From: Isochrysis galbana
Lineage: Eukaryota > Haptophyta > Isochrysidales > Isochrysidaceae
Assembly (NCBI GenBank): GCA_018136815.1
Contig: CM030932.1
Location: 8,308,001-8,372,000, forward strand
Reading direction: 5' to 3'
DNA: 64,000 nucleotides
Shown: in pieces, positions 48,789-60,856 of the stretch
Layout of the letters: every line of letters starts with the position of its first letter
Position numbering within the stretch: position 1 is the first letter of the stretch
Position numbers and translations under genes: made by a program
Notes under the pieces: model-generated
What the model saw: only the letters and a program-made list of their open reading frames with translations
Database searches by the model: none
Told to the model about the DNA's origin: nothing

Positions 48789-50178
48789 ATGTCGCTCGCC
48801 AGGCTCACCGCAAAGGGGAGCATGAAGATGGGCCGCTCCTCCGTCTCCGGCCTTCGTGTCACCATCTTTGGCTCATCAGGGTTCCTCGGCCGCTATGTCG
48901 TCTCACGCCTCGGCGCAGTCGGCTGTCAGATGGTGCTTCCCTACCGCGGGGACGAGTTGTATATGCGTCATCTGAAGCCAATGGCCGACCTCGGGGCTAT
49001 CAATTTCGTCAAGGGCACAATCCGCAGCCTCGAAGATATCCAGGCTGCTGTCGAGGGCAGCAACGTCGTCATTAACTTGCTGGGGCTCCGCCAAGAGACC
49101 AGGTGCGCCGGGCGCGCCGAACGCCCCGATGAGACGCCTTATATGCAGACTTTCGCATCGCGCTGAGTCATTACTTTTGCTCGGCGCAGCAGACCCACAC
49201 CCACCCACCGATAGTTGGCCTGCATCGCTAGTGCCTCTGAGGATAACTTGGGCCATCTCCTTGCTGAGAGAATCGTATGGGATCCTAACACCAGACACCG
49301 GTTTTTCTGGCCAGTCCACGTCCCTTCTTGACACGCGCTTGCCACCGACACGTAGGCGCTGGTCCTTTGGCGATTGTCACGTGAACTTCCCCGCCGTGCT
49401 CGCCGAGGTGTGTGCAGAGCAGGGAGTGGAGAGTTTCATCCACATGTCTGCGTTGGGGGCTACGACATCGTCGGATAGTGCTCTGCTTCGGAGCAAGGCT
49501 GTCGGCGAGGTCGCTGTGAGGGAAGGCTTCCCATCTGCAACCATCTTGCGGCCGGCAACTGTGTTTGGTGATGAGGACAAATTCCTCAACCGCAAGGCTA
49601 TCTTTGCGCGCCACCTGCCTTTCTTCCCACTCGTGGATGGTGGTGAGGCAAAGGCACAACCTGTCTTTGTGGATGATGTTGCAAAAGCCGTGGTGGCAGC
49701 CGTGAGCGACTCCTCCACAGCAGGGAAGACCTATTCATTGGCTGGGCCGAAAGTTTATACTCAGAAGGAGCTCGCCGAGTTTGTCTTCAAGGCAATTGGC
49801 GACGAGCCAATGACTGTCTCAACCCCCAAGTCGGTTGCTCTTGTTGGTGCTGCTGTTGCTGGTTTGATACCCGCGCCTTGGATGACTCCTGATCTGGTGC
49901 GCGGCCACCCGCTAGCATTCATGTATCCTGGATCATCGCAGCGGGGCATGGCTCAATGCTATGTTCGCTCCTTTAGCCCATTGTCTGCCCTGTTCTCGCA
50001 GGTTCGTCTGGAGAGCATTGACACCATAATGGAAAACGAGCCAACAACGAGCCTCTCCTTTGCAGAGCTTGGCCTCAAAGCGAGACCTATGGAAGAGCTT
50101 GCGGCACGCTATCTATTCATGTACAAGAAGAAGTCTCCTTTCGCCGACGATGGTGTTTTTGTGAAGGAGCCCCAGTAG
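48789..50178 (+). CDS. NDUFA9-like complex I subunit, three exons
   Basis: Atypical short-chain dehydrogenase/reductase related to the 39-kDa accessory subunit of mitochondrial complex I. Exons 48789-49102, 49356-49896 and 50002-50178 (GT-AG, phases agree) give 343 residues. The Rossmann nucleotide-binding motif GSSGFLG is at 28-34, followed by NDUFA9-typical segments: MVLPYRGDE, LGAINFVKGTIRS, SNVVINLLGLRQETR, FIHMSALGA, LRSKAVGEVAVR, FPSATILRPATVFGDED. The last intron is 105 bp and in frame, so unspliced translation is also open, but homology favours its removal. The basic N-terminus (SLARLTAKGSMKMGRSS) fits a mitochondrial presequence. NAD(P)H is held structurally in this subunit rather than turned over. 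Confidence 0.88.
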
Positions 50179-50519
50179 GCTATCGGTGTGGAGATGTCGT
50201 GCAAGCACGCTTGCTTCGCGTGCAGACTGAATGCACAATCGCCCAAGCCAACGTCAATCATTTCGTGAGGCGCAAAGCAATCCTGTTGCCTCGGCTGCCC
50301 CCATATCCTTCCATGTGTCGCAAGATGGTCAGAATGGGATGCATTCGGGCAAGATAGAGTAGTGGCTTTCGGCTTTCTCCCTCAGCTCTTTGCAATGCAC
50401 TCCCCTCGTCGATGGTAGAGCGCGGCATTGCAGCAGTACTGCAACCATTTGGCTCAAGTCGAGCATTTCAGCCCTCTATCACACTTTCTATATCCATATG
50501 GCACCGTACAAGAATAATG
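50179..50519. other. 3' flank of the NDUFA9-like gene
   Basis: Probable 3' UTR and spacer; no other gene or repeat recognised. Confidence 0.5.
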
Positions 50520-50602
50520 AACAAAATAATTAATGTTACATCCTAGCCAACCCCACTAGTAGCACTATAGCTAATTGGACAACGTTCCAGTGCCCCGGAA
50601 TC
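50520..50602 (+). repeat. R3 repeat, left part of a copy split by the chromovirus
   Basis: ATTAATGTTACATCCTAGCC through CTAATTGGAC to CCCCGGAATC. It resumes at 56083 with GAATCCCGCC, giving the 5-bp duplication GAATC around the insertion. Confidence 0.85.
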
Positions 50603-51925
50603 TGTCGAGTCGAGCGGAGCCGGAGGGCTCTGAGCCACTCCGTCGCGAGCAGCACCGGCGGCTAGCGCGGCGCTTTGGCCCTCCTCCCCACCGGGAGTCG
50701 GGTGAATGAAATTCTGGACTGGGTCGGGCAACCCCATTTGGGTGTCTGGACGGGGAACGAACGGCGAACGAAGGGCTGTGGGGCGGCGAGGCGCTCCTAG
50801 CGGCCCTAGTGTGTTGGGTTTTAAGAGATTGTTAGACCTACAAAGAACTCTTCCCTCAGGGAGGGAGCCTAGGCTGCTTGAGTGCAGCGACGCAGCGAAC
50901 AACGACGGACAACGGAGCTGAGAACAACAGGATACACCGACCCACGAACACACCGGAATCATTCACCCAAACCAAGCAAATTATCAAGCAACCGCGACCC
51001 CAAATCACCGATAACTCAAACACGTCGCGAGAGACGGAGAGAGAGAGCGAGAGAGAGAGAGACTCCGCAGCGACGGCCGGAGCGTGTCTCCGTTGTAACT
51101 TCCCACGTAGCGGAGAGTCCGAAGGGGAGCGTCCTGTCGCGCGACCACGGCGATCACTTTGGATACAGATCGCGACGAGATATCTTCACGACCGAATAAA
51201 TCTTGCCGTTGAGCGTGAACCTTCTAGACGCTTCTAACGAACAACCCTGAGTAGCAACCAAGGGGAAGAAACACCAAAGGGGCCAAGGGCTTGCATGTAA
51301 CTTGCATCAAGGGGAAAGATTCCCTCACCTAGGAAGCGAACCTACACCGGTCTCCAAGGGGAGATAGCAAATTAAACCTCAAATCTCGAGCGGATAGAGC
51401 AACCGACTTGCTCGCCAAAACCTTGACCGAGAAGAAAGAAGCAAGGACCTACAAGCCAAGGGTAGCGGACCTAGGGAATGTGAGAGGAAATTTCCGAACG
51501 CCAACGCCAAACGCCGAACGCGGGAAGGCAACGAAACCCTAACCAGGCCAAGCAGAACCTACGAAGAACAGGCCTGGACGACAACGAAAGTGAGCAGGTC
51601 CCAAGAAAGAACCGGAACCCAACAAGAAACGACAAGCCTTGCAAGAAGCTAAACAAGCCTTCACAAGGTAACCTGAGAGCCTGAGACAAGCGCGCAGCGA
51701 GTGACAGGCGACCTGGCTCCTTTGGGTCAAGATTACCCGAAAGGAGGAAACCTGGAATCTAGACCTGACAGACAGGCTAGAAGGAACGAAACGAGAACTC
51801 GAATTCTAGATCGCTAGGGACGAACCCTACCAACCTAGATGTACCTGAGCTTCACCGTGTGGCCGCACGGCGAAGGACCTGGAAACAAGAGCCTGGAAAT
51901 CGCATCATCTAGGATGAATGCGACA
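50603..51925 (-). repeat. 3' LTR of the chromovirus, about 1.32 kb
   Basis: The first 212 bp (minus strand, 51925-51714) are repeated at 56082-55871, with no difference that I could see. The remainder matches the LTR fragments at 19154-20180 and 12745-13260. Frames within it (for example 50543-50962) are not genes. Confidence 0.85.
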
Positions 51926-52302
51926 CCCCCCGACTAAGATCGAGACGTCTCCCGATGTCGAGCGGTGAACCTGGAAACAGAGACCTGGAAACTGGAACCT
52001 GAGCTGACCAGAGGTCAGAATCGGAACAAGAAGCAACGGAACATAGCGAGCGAAACGTGGAGACAAGAACACCCTTTGGATCCAAAGCGAGCACGAAATC
52101 GGCGGCTTAACGCGGCGGCCTCTTTCGTACGCACTGCCCCACCCACTTCTCCCTTTTACAGGAGCTTTGCTCGGGTGTTGCGCCGGGTGTAGAGCGCAGG
52201 CAGCACGCGTTCATCACCTCCATGATTCGCTCTTGAACTCGGAGCCCTAGCCGAGGCGTGGGGCTAGCCTAGAGGGACGGGTCCCTTACCCAAGACATGG
52301 GA

Positions 52303-55300
52303 TCAACGGGAGTGGAGCCTGGAGCGAGTGCGCGAAGACGGCGCATCGAGAACGAGAGGAAGAGGAGTATCCCTGGCTGACGAAGAAGTTGCTTCCGGGG
52401 ACTCAACATCTTCTGGACAAGTCTCCTCGACGGAGCGATCATAATCATCAAGCAAATCAGAACAACGACGGAGCAACTCGGAACGAGGCTCCCAGGTGGC
52501 TTCTCGAAGAGAATAGCCACGCCACTTCACGAGGTACTCGGTAGAATCGCCATGGCTACGACGATCGAGCAACTTCTCAACGATGTACTCGTCGTCAGCC
52601 AGCGGCTCTTCATCAACGAAAGTATGATACGGCCGGAGGTTCGAGATGTGCACCTCCTCCTTGACTAACCGGTTCTCCAGATCACGGAGTCGGTACCTAG
52701 TGTCGGACAGAGCCTCTACGACGCGGTAGGGACCCGAGTAGATGAATTGCAACTTGTTGGCATGGCCTGGTAATCGCATGCAGACGCGATCCCCAGGTTC
52801 GAAACGAGCTGGTCTTTGAGACTTGATCGTAGCGTCACGGACCGACTCAGCCTGAGCGGCTAGGGTAGCCTCGAGAGCGCTGGACCAAGAGAGGCGGAGG
52901 CTCGCATTGAGCCTGGATGCGTACGAGCGAACGTCGGCGGACGCCGCCTCGAGAGCAGTTGGCGAAACAGACTTCGGATCAGAGAGTTGAGCGGGCAGAC
53001 GCAGCTCACGCCCAAAGATCAAAGACGCTGGAGACCGGGAGGTGACACGACCGGAAGAAGCCCTCAACGAGAGGAGTAGGAACGGCAAATGGTCGACCCA
53101 ATGACCGCCACCCTCGTTCGAGGCGCGCATCAAACGAATGAGCGTTTGCTGAGCGCGTTCGACGAAGCCTACACCCTCATGTCGATACGGCTCTGTACTC
53201 GACAAATCAGTCCCGGTGAGCTCCAGAATACGCGAAACAAGAACCGAACAAAGATTCGAACCGGCGTCGGTCCGAAGCTGCCTAGGGACTCCATAACGCG
53301 TCACAATCAAGCGGATGAACATGTCCAAGGCCACCTCCGACGAAGGATCCCCATTCGAAGGCTCAGCCTCAATCCATCGAGTGAGCGAGTCGATGAAGAC
53401 GACCAGCTTGTCGTAACCCGAGACTCCAGGCACGAAGTTGTGAGTGGGAGCCAGTGCGAGCACGTCGCAGTAGACCACATCAAAGGGGTAGGTGCCCACG
53501 GAGAGACCGGAGGGCGACGCTAGAGCCCTAGGTAGCGGCTTGGCGAGGGTGCACTCGTGGCATTCCCGGACGTAGGATGCAACGTCGGAAGACATGCCAG
53601 GCCAGTATACCCGAGTACGAAGAAGACCGGACATACGAGAAACTCCAAGGTGACCGGAGCGATCGTGGTAGGCAAAGAGGTAGCGAGACCGCAACAAGGG
53701 CGGAACATAGAGCACTAGCGAGTCCGGGTCGGTGGAGTCAAGGACGGTGCAATAGTAGACGAGCCCATCGTGAACGACGAAACGGCGAAACATCTTGGAT
53801 TGCTGAGCGGGAACGGGAGCGACAGAACTGGAACACGAATCATCTTCGGCAATGGGGCCTGAGGCGGCGGCCGGCGGAGGCGACCCTAGGCCTGATGGCT
53901 CGTGATTGACCGTCTCTCCTGAGCCTAGGAGTGGCTCTACGAACGGATCTTCCGCCAGGGCCGCTCTCATCTCTTCGGAAGTCGGCGTACCCGGGGCCAA
54001 ATAACTGGACTGGATGGCGGGCCCGGAATCGGAGGCTCGACGACGAGATCGGTCCAAAGCTTGAAGCCCTCGCGCCGTAGCTACGGAGCGCGTGATGGCA
54101 GCCACCGGATGAGACCGTTCATGCTCGGCTAGAGACTCTGAGCCAGGCTCACGTACCGCTAACGACGCTGGGCCGGCGAGTGGTTCGTCTTCGTGTTCCG
54201 GCTCCAGGGATGCTAGCCGGGACAGCCCGTCAGCATCCTGATGAACAGCTCCTGGTTTATGTTCGACATCGAACCGGTACTCAGCCAACTTGAGAGCCCA
54301 CCGAGTCAGCCGAGAGGCTGGCCCACCGGCTACTTGATCCTTCATGGTATGCAGCCATCGCAGCGCGGAGTGGTCGACGACTAACTTGAACCGACGCCCC
54401 CAAAGGTAGGGTCGCCAATTTCGGATTGATTCCAGGGCAGCCAAGAGCTCAATCTCGGTCACCGTCCAGTGGCGTTCGGCCGAGGTGAGACTGCGAGCGT
54501 AGTACCCAACGACTCGTTCACGGTTATCGTCTCCTAGCTGCGAGAGGATGCCGGCGATGCCCAACTTGCTAGCCCCATCGGTCTTGACGATGAAGGGCCG
54601 ATCATCCCTGGGGGAGTCAAGACGGGCTCCGAGGTGATCGCTGTCTTGAGCTCTTGGATAGCTCGGCGACACTCCTCGGACTGGGACTCCTTTGCCACGT
54701 CGCAGCCCTTCCGCGTGAGGGCAGTGAGAGGAGCAGCCTTAGCGGCGAATTGGCGAATGAATCGACGATAGTAGGAGCAAAGGCCGAGGAAAGATCGAAC
54801 CGCTTCCAAGGAGTTGATGGATGACGGGTCGATGTCGGCGACAGCTGCGACCTTCTTCGGGTCCATCTTGAGACCTTCCCTCGAGACAACGTGACCGAGG
54901 TACTCCGTAGAGGTGGCAAAGAAGACACACTTGGACATCTTGCAGGTCAGGCCGGCCCACTCTAGCCGCTCGAGAACTAGGTCTAGCCGGTGAAGCATTT
55001 GCTCGAACGAAGCCTGTGCCCTGGCCTCTTCGGAAGGTCCCACGCCCGTTGACCAGATGCCCACATCATCGAGGTAAGGCATGCAGATCTCCCACGCTAG
55101 CGCACCGAGAACGATGTCCATCAAGCGGCACATGTAGGAGGGACCTGATTGGATGCCGAACGGTAGAAAGTTGAACTCGTATTTGCCGCGGTGGGTAGTG
55201 AAAGCGGTGATATGTTTGTGCGACTCTTTGATCGGGATGCCCCAAAAACCAGAGGCTAAATCGAGAGTACATAAAAAGAGAGAACTGAGCGGCCCTTGGC

Positions 55301-55870
55301 CGGACGCTAGCCTATCAATAGCCTCTACAATGAGGGGTAGAGGGCTATCCTCGACGCGTAGCTTGGCGTTCGTGTCGCGGTAGTCCACGCAGAATCGAAC
55401 GGAGCCATCTTTCTTGCTGACCAGGACTACTCGGGAAGCCCAAGCCGAATTTGACTTGCGAATAATGCCGGCGGCTTCCATCTTGGCTACCTCCTCTTCT
55501 ATGATGAGCTCGCCTGCGCGGCCCACTCTAGACGGAGCGTGCCGGTGAGGAACAGCGCCGGGGTTGAGTGGCAACTCCACCTCGAGAACGTGCGTATGGT
55601 TTGGAGCCCCCGGGTGCAACGCGAAAGCTTTGATGCGCCGGGCCAAGAGTTGGCGTACTTCTTCTCGTTGATCGTCGGAAAGAAGCCGGTCTGGATCGAT
55701 GGTGGCTGAGTCGAGTAGAGATCGTTGCTCCTCGCTCAGCGCGGTGACAGGGTCACCATCCCCCTCGCTTCCAGTCGGAGTCCAGCCCCGGTGCAACTTG
55801 AAACGCACCTGGAGCGAAGCTATCGGATGCAGAGACGGCAGGGTCAGCGCATCGACTCCGGTGTGGACGC
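52303..55870 (-). pseudogene. Chromovirus pol: RT, RNase H, integrase, chromodomain; one frameshift
   Basis: Frame 1 (55870-54534) holds reverse transcriptase: VLVSKKDGSVRFCVDYR, LCTLDLASGFWGIPI, LPFGIQSGPSY, catalytic YLDD in MPYLDDVGIWS, and YLGHVVSREGLKMDP. Frame 2 (54672-52303) continues with RNase H (VKTDGASKLGIAGIL, LAALESIRNWRPYLWGR, VDHSALRWL), integrase with an HHCC-type finger (HDRSGHLGVSRM, CHECTLAKP) and DDE residues in YCDVLAL, LRTDAGSN and GFVERAQQ, then a GPY/F module (FIYSGPYRVVEAL) and a C-terminal chromodomain (YIVEKLLDRRS, YLVKWRGYSLREATWEP). The frames join in a run of five C near 54616, consistent with a one-base indel. Upstream gag and protease are absent. Non-autonomous. 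Confidence 0.9.
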
Positions 55871-56082
55871 TGGCTCCTTTGGGTCAAGATTACCCGAAAG
55901 GAGGAAACCTGGAATCTAGACCTGACAGACAGGCTAGAAGGAACGAAACGAGAACTCGAATTCTAGATCGCTAGGGACGAACCCTACCAACCTAGATGTA
56001 CCTGAGCTTCACCGTGTGGCCGCACGGCGAAGGACCTGGAAACAAGAGCCTGGAAATCGCATCATCTAGGATGAATGCGACA
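55871..56082 (-). repeat. Truncated 5' LTR of the chromovirus
   Basis: 212 bp equal to 51714-51925, from TGTCGCATTC to GGAGCCA on the minus strand, abutting the open pol frame at 55870. The near or complete identity with the 3' LTR suggests a recent insertion followed by deletion. Confidence 0.85.
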
Positions 56083-56400
56083 GAATCCCGCCATGCTTGA
56101 CGAGCCAGGTGCGTCTGAGTGATACCGGGGGGAGGGGGTGGTGCCCCCTCTCCTTGATATTTGCCCCCCCTCGAGTGCACGCATCGACCCTGTGTACCGC
56201 AGCGCGATCTCTCCTCGAGTCCACGCTAGGGGAAACCCCCTTTCCCTTTGCCGGGTAAAAACAATAACGCAAGGGGGTGCTAGGGGCACACGTGAACTCG
56301 AACTCGTGAAACTAGGGACCCAGAGCGCTAGCATCACTCTCGCCGGAGCGAGTGGCGAGTGGCCGCGGCGAGCCGCGGCCCTTCCCTCCTGGCTCTAGCG
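56083..56400 (+). repeat. R3 repeat, right part of the split copy
   Basis: GAATCCCGCCATGCTTGACG, CGAGCCAGGTG, CTCGAGTCCACGCTAGGGG, CGGGTAAAA, and finally GCCGCGGCGAGCCGCGGCCC; same order as 42067-42366 reversed. Confidence 0.8.
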
Positions 56401-56964
56401 CCCACCGTCTTCTTTTACCTAAATCTAAACGGGGCAAGAAGACACGTTAACGCCGGAGGGGAGAGCTGCCTCTGCCGTTCCGCCGGTGTCAAACAGGTCG
56501 CGAACGTGGCCGGGCAAAGTGTTAGATCTTATAGCTGCCTCATCGGATGAGTCATCCCTTCCTCCCTCACTATCACTTCCGTGCTCCACCCTTTACGGAG
56601 TGCTGAAACATGCAAGCCATGCATGTCTAAGGCTTGCAGTTCATCATGGTAGCGAGGAGCATAATTATCCATGGATCGGTGTTGAGCAGTACTTATTGTG
56701 TATGTGTGTAGTTCTGGTGATTACGAGAGTGGTGCGCTCAAGGGAGATGAAGAAGAACTATCGCATGCATGACAGCGCGCGCATGCATGACATCCACATG
56801 TGGGGCCTGGGGTATGCGCCACCAATTTCATATCTCACGGATTGATCAGCATTCGAACAAACGATGCTCGTGAGTGAGAGACCGTCTCCATCTCCGTGGG
56901 ATGGTCGGCGATTGCAGGCATATAAATAGGCAGCTGAATTCGCGCGCTCCTTGGTGCACCACAT
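56401..56964. other. Spacer, 3' side of transporter gene
   Basis: No recognisable gene. Includes a GCATGCATGAC duplication (56764 and 56781). Probably 3' UTR of the minus-strand transporter near 56964. Confidence 0.5.
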
Positions 56965-58489
56965 TCATCGTCCGTTGCCAGATTCTAATAGCCTCAAAGT
57001 TTCATTGGATTCGGTCGGCGATGTGAGCACATACCCGTGTGCTTTGGCCGCTCGAATAGGACGTGAATACAAGGCCACTGCACTACCAACGAGGAGCCCG
57101 GCAATCAGAGCCTGATGGGGCGCACCGAGAACGGGATAGCTGGAATAGAGTAGAGAAGAAAAAAGCTGAGATCGGCTCGGAGGAGCGACCATGGTGCGGT
57201 GCAGCCAAGGCATGGGGCTCATCGTGCGTAGAGCCTACCTGCGGGCCAAATGCCACCCCAAATACAGCATATGATATGAACATACTGGCCACGACTTCTA
57301 GGGCTGACGCAACCGCCTTGAGAACAGAGTCAAGATGACGGAGAAAAAAACCAGTCACAAGGCCAACCGAGGACCTGAAGAGGACGAGCGAGATGCATAA
57401 TCGTACACAACATATCATTTGTAAGGGCAGTCGCGGCGAGATATACAAGAAGGGCTTCGAAAGCAGTTCTGCCGCTAGAACGTACATGACTAGAATAATC
57501 ATAATTAAGGTAGGCGTGCAGATGGTGCGGAGATTATCAATCGCCAATGCCTCTCCCAGCTTGCCCTGTGCCAAGAGGACACCAAAGTTGCAGAGGACGG
57601 AATTAAAGTACAAATACCCGTTTTGCAAATTTGTTGGTATCCTGCCGCGATCCTTCAGGAGTACCTCGTTGTAGACGCCTGCAGTGACCGAACAAAGCAT
57701 CTGCACGAACAAAAGAAGCCATGCAACAAGAGAGGCACGAAGTGCTCCTGCAGTACAGCGGTGCAGCATCATTGGAGCCACTTTCCAAGCTCGGATGCAC
57801 GATGGTCTAGACCGAGAAGAACTGGACAAGGTGCGCACCTTGCACGTTCTGAGCGAGGGAAATCTTCTCGGACTCCTTCATGATGCAGCCAATCGTGATG
57901 CAGACGATGGCGGACCACTGATTACGGTTGAGGCGACGGGAGAAAATCACCTGGGGTAAGGGCGTCGGTAGGTATGTGGTGACCAAAACGAAATAGCTGC
58001 GGAGAGCCGCAGTAATTTTGGTTGTAGAGTTGCCATCCTCTCAAATGGCATGAAGATGAAGTATCAAGGCGATCAGCACACCTGATAGAGCAACCCGGTA
58101 AAGACAATACGCAATTGCATGAGCACATTATACGTGCCTGGGTCGAAAGTAGTTAGGTTGACATAAACCAGGTTGTTGTAGACACAGTAGAGCAGCGCTG
58201 GAGCCGCATATTTAAAGGGTAGATCTGGAGCCATCGCTATGTGCGAGACGAATTGGGACAACCGAGAATTCATCCTGGAGCTTCTCGCTGAGGTGGCGTC
58301 ATTCAACAAGTACAGCATAAGGGCAAGGGCCAGCTTCAACACCTCCGTGACGAGAACGACAGATGTTGCGTTGTATACTGGAGCGCCAGCAAGACGGCTA
58401 GAGTACACGAGTACATGAGAAGAGACCCATAGAAGTACGTACGCCGCGAAAAGAACTCGCTTTAGATTGGTGTCGAGGCCGAGCACCAT
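56965..58489 (-). CDS. Nucleotide-sugar transporter (SLC35A-like), five exons
   Basis: Golgi/ER membrane antiporter of the CMP-sialate/UDP-galactose transporter group. Exons 58489-58082, 57950-57839, 57747-57447, 57374-57239 and 57111-56965 have GT-AG borders and consistent phases, giving 367 residues and about ten hydrophobic helices. Family signatures: residues 10-30 helix; NATSVVLVTEVLKLALAL; PALLYCVYNNLVYVNLTTFD; LMQLRIVFTGLLYQ followed across the intron by VIFSRRLNRNQWSAI; GVYNEVLLKD with NLQNGYLYFNSVLCNFG; and FLRHLDSVLKAVASALEVV near the C-terminus. The tail is short and basic. The transported sugar cannot be deduced. Single-frame reading misses exon 2, which I placed by homology and splice sites. 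Divergent from the CCR4 gene. Confidence 0.88.
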
Positions 58490-59077
58490 CGCAGCGACAA
58501 CAGCGGTGTTTGTGCCTCAGAAACGTTCCGTCCCACCTCTCCCTGCTTGCGCAAGCTGAGCACAGCTCGCGTGACCGCTGGTCCGCCGTGTGGCGAGGCC
58601 TATCCTAGCTTCGTATGCGGCGTGTATGCTCGCTGTGTCTCGCCTGTAGCAGTACGGGAGCTGCGCAGTGTCCCCTCTTCCCTCTCCGCCTCTCGTCCCT
58701 CTCCCGCCCGTCTCCCGCCCTCGCTCGCGCGTCCCGGTCGTGTGGATGGCCGTGGCGCGATGCCCCCCTGCGGTATATCTTCTTCCCCTGCCCCCCCCCC
58801 CCGCCCTGCCCAGCTCCCTCCTCGCCCTCGCGCCCCCGCGCCCCCCCCCCCCCCCCTCTTACCCGACCTCCCCCCCCCTCCCCCCCACTGCTCTTCTGCC
58901 GCCGCCCGCGCTCAGCGGCGCGCAGAGCGGAGCGGCCAGCCGAGAGGGGGGGGGGGGGAGAAGTAGGGAGGAGGGGAGGCGCAGACGGGGGCGGAGGGCG
59001 CGCACTGGCGCCGCCCGACTGCCAGCGCGCCGTCTGGCGCCCCCCACGCCGGCGAGTGAGGCGGGGGCGCAGCGCAG
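58490..59077. promoter_or_regulatory. Divergent promoter region, transporter/CCR4
   Basis: 588 bp between start codons. The CCR4-proximal half is C-rich with poly-C runs (58792-58802, 58841-58856) followed by a poly-G run (58946-58960). Open frames in it are low complexity. Confidence 0.45.
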
Positions 59078-60856
59078 ATGGAGGATGAGAGGACCGGGCC
59101 GCAGGCCATCTCGAGACTCAGGCTCGTCTCTGACCAGCCTGTAGAGGGATGCGAGCTCACGCCAGACATCTTCCTCAACAACGGGGTCTCGGTCCACTCG
59201 TGCCGGCTAGAGTACAAATGGTATCGCTCGATCACGAAAATGGCGTGCTCATGGTGCGGCAAGACACCGGTCAACATGCAACGACTCACCGACGACGCCT
59301 ACTTCTGCTCCATCCCGTGCTTCACCAACGCGTGGCCGGGCCACTCCGCGCAGCACCGCACTGGGCTAACCAACGTGGGAGTGCGTACAGAGACGGCCAA
59401 GCAGGTCGAAGGATGGATGGGTAGGGACGTGTATGAGACGACCGAGCAGAAGTGGGTCGAGGTGGCGGACACAAGCACCTACATTCCCTCCGCCGATGAC
59501 GTCGGTCACATGCTGAAGCTGGTACGAGATATGCGTTTTCCTCTTGCTGTGCCAACCTGTATTTGTATGGGGGCGTCGCTGTCTCGCTTTTTGCATGGGC
59601 TGGCTGGCGGGATGAGCTTGGTTGCTCGTTGAACCGCACTGGCTGACTGACACTGCCTCCTACCCGGCGCACCTCAGGCTGTGACCCCATTGAGCCATGA
59701 TGGATACTCAAAGGGTGTCGCTAAGACGCTGAAGACAAACTACGTCATCGCGCCTCCACCACTTCCGCCACCTCGGCGCATGCTTCTTGTTCGTAACAAT
59801 GTGGTGGTCTCGCTGGGCAAGCATGGCCAGGCGCGAACCAACGCCAACCGTTTAGGCTTCACGCTGCTCACCTACAATGTGCTCTCGGAGATTTACGCCA
59901 CGGCCGACGCTTACCCTTACTGTGCCGCCTGGGCGCTTCCTTGGAACTACCGCAGGCGCAACATCCTGCGCGAGCTTGTCAACTATCGTGCCGATATCAT
60001 GTGCCTGCAAGAGGTACAGGCGGATCACTTCGAGAACTTTCTCGAGCCTGAGCTTGCCAAGTACAACTACGCAGGTGTCCACAAATGCAAGACCCGTGAA
60101 TTCATGGGGCAGTACGGCAAGATGGATGGCTGTGCGATCCTCTATCGGCGCGACAAGTTCACCGTCATGCCGGGGGGTCAGCTCGAGGTTGAGTTTAACA
60201 CCATTGCCCGACAGCGCCACTCCAACGACCGCGCCGTGCTCAACCGCCTGCTGAAGGACAACGTCGCGCAAGTTCTATTGCTGGAGATGATTGCGCCACA
60301 CCCAGCAACCCGCCGACAGGTTCTCGTCGCCAACACACACATCAACGCGTCCCCAGAGTTCGCCGACGTGAAGCTCTGGCAGACGCAGCATCTCCTCCTC
60401 GAAATCGAACGCATGATGACACAGCATTCCGGGTCCACGTCAACGATCCCAGTGGTGACTGCAGGCGACTTCAATTCATTGCCCGGCTCCGATCCGCATA
60501 CTCTGCTCGCGAATGGCATCGTTCAGCCCGAAAATGGTGACCCTTCGGGCGTGCTCGCAACCCTCCCTCTTCGTCATACTCTACCCTTGCGATCAGCCAT
60601 GGCGACCGTTGGCGCTCACGCGAACGCCTCTGCGGAATCGCACGAGCTGCAGCGCATGGAGCCACCCTATACCAACTACACAACAAGTTTTGTGGGAACT
60701 CTCGACTACATATTCTACACAGTCGACCGCTTGTCTGTCGGCGGGTTACTGCAGATGATCGAGGATCGGCAGGTGCAGGAGCACACTGCGCTCCCTTCAC
60801 CGCTCTTTTCGTCAGATCATGTGCCGCTGCTCGCTGAGTTTCACTTCAAGCGCTAA
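59078..60856 (+). CDS. CCR4-type poly(A) deadenylase with N-terminal MYND-like zinc finger
   Basis: Catalytic subunit of the CCR4-NOT complex that shortens mRNA poly(A) tails. Two exons (59078-59521 and 59678-60856, GT-AG) give 540 residues. N-terminal zinc finger: Cys57, Cys60, Cys77, Cys81 and His89/His93 (CSWCGK, YFCSIPCFTNAW), the MYND-like layout known from plant CCR4 proteins. The leucine-rich repeats of yeast and animal CCR4 are absent. The endonuclease/exonuclease/phosphatase domain runs from about 209 to 540, with Asn215 in TYNVLSE, Glu260 in CLQEVQ, VANTHINASPEF, AGDFNSLPGSDPH and Asp528-His529 in SSDHVPLL, all Mg-binding or catalytic residues. It should be an active nuclease. Confidence 0.92.

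Larger units (their letters stand above)
50603..56082 (-). mobile_element. Chromodomain Ty3/gypsy retrotransposon (chromovirus), 5'-deleted
   Basis: Insertion of 5,480 bp in an R3 repeat with 5-bp target duplication GAATC (50598-50602 and 56083-56087). On the minus strand it begins TGTCGCATTC (56082) and ends ...CGACA (50603), the TG...CA termini expected of LTRs. The 3' LTR is 50603-51925, preceded by a GGGGGG purine tract. Pol occupies 52303-55870. Only the first 212 bp of the 5' LTR survive (55871-56082), joined directly to the pol frame, so the rest of that LTR, the primer site, gag and protease are deleted. Confidence 0.88.

Noticed and set aside
51714-51925. Treating this 212-bp direct repeat as the complete LTR
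   Set aside because: The GAATC target duplication and the terminal CA at 50603 show that the LTR continues to 50603; the 212 bp are only the part surviving in the 5' copy.
54600-54640. Programmed frameshift between RT and RNase H
   Set aside because: Chromovirus pol is normally one frame here, and the shift lies in a C5 run, so a mutation or sequencing error is more likely.
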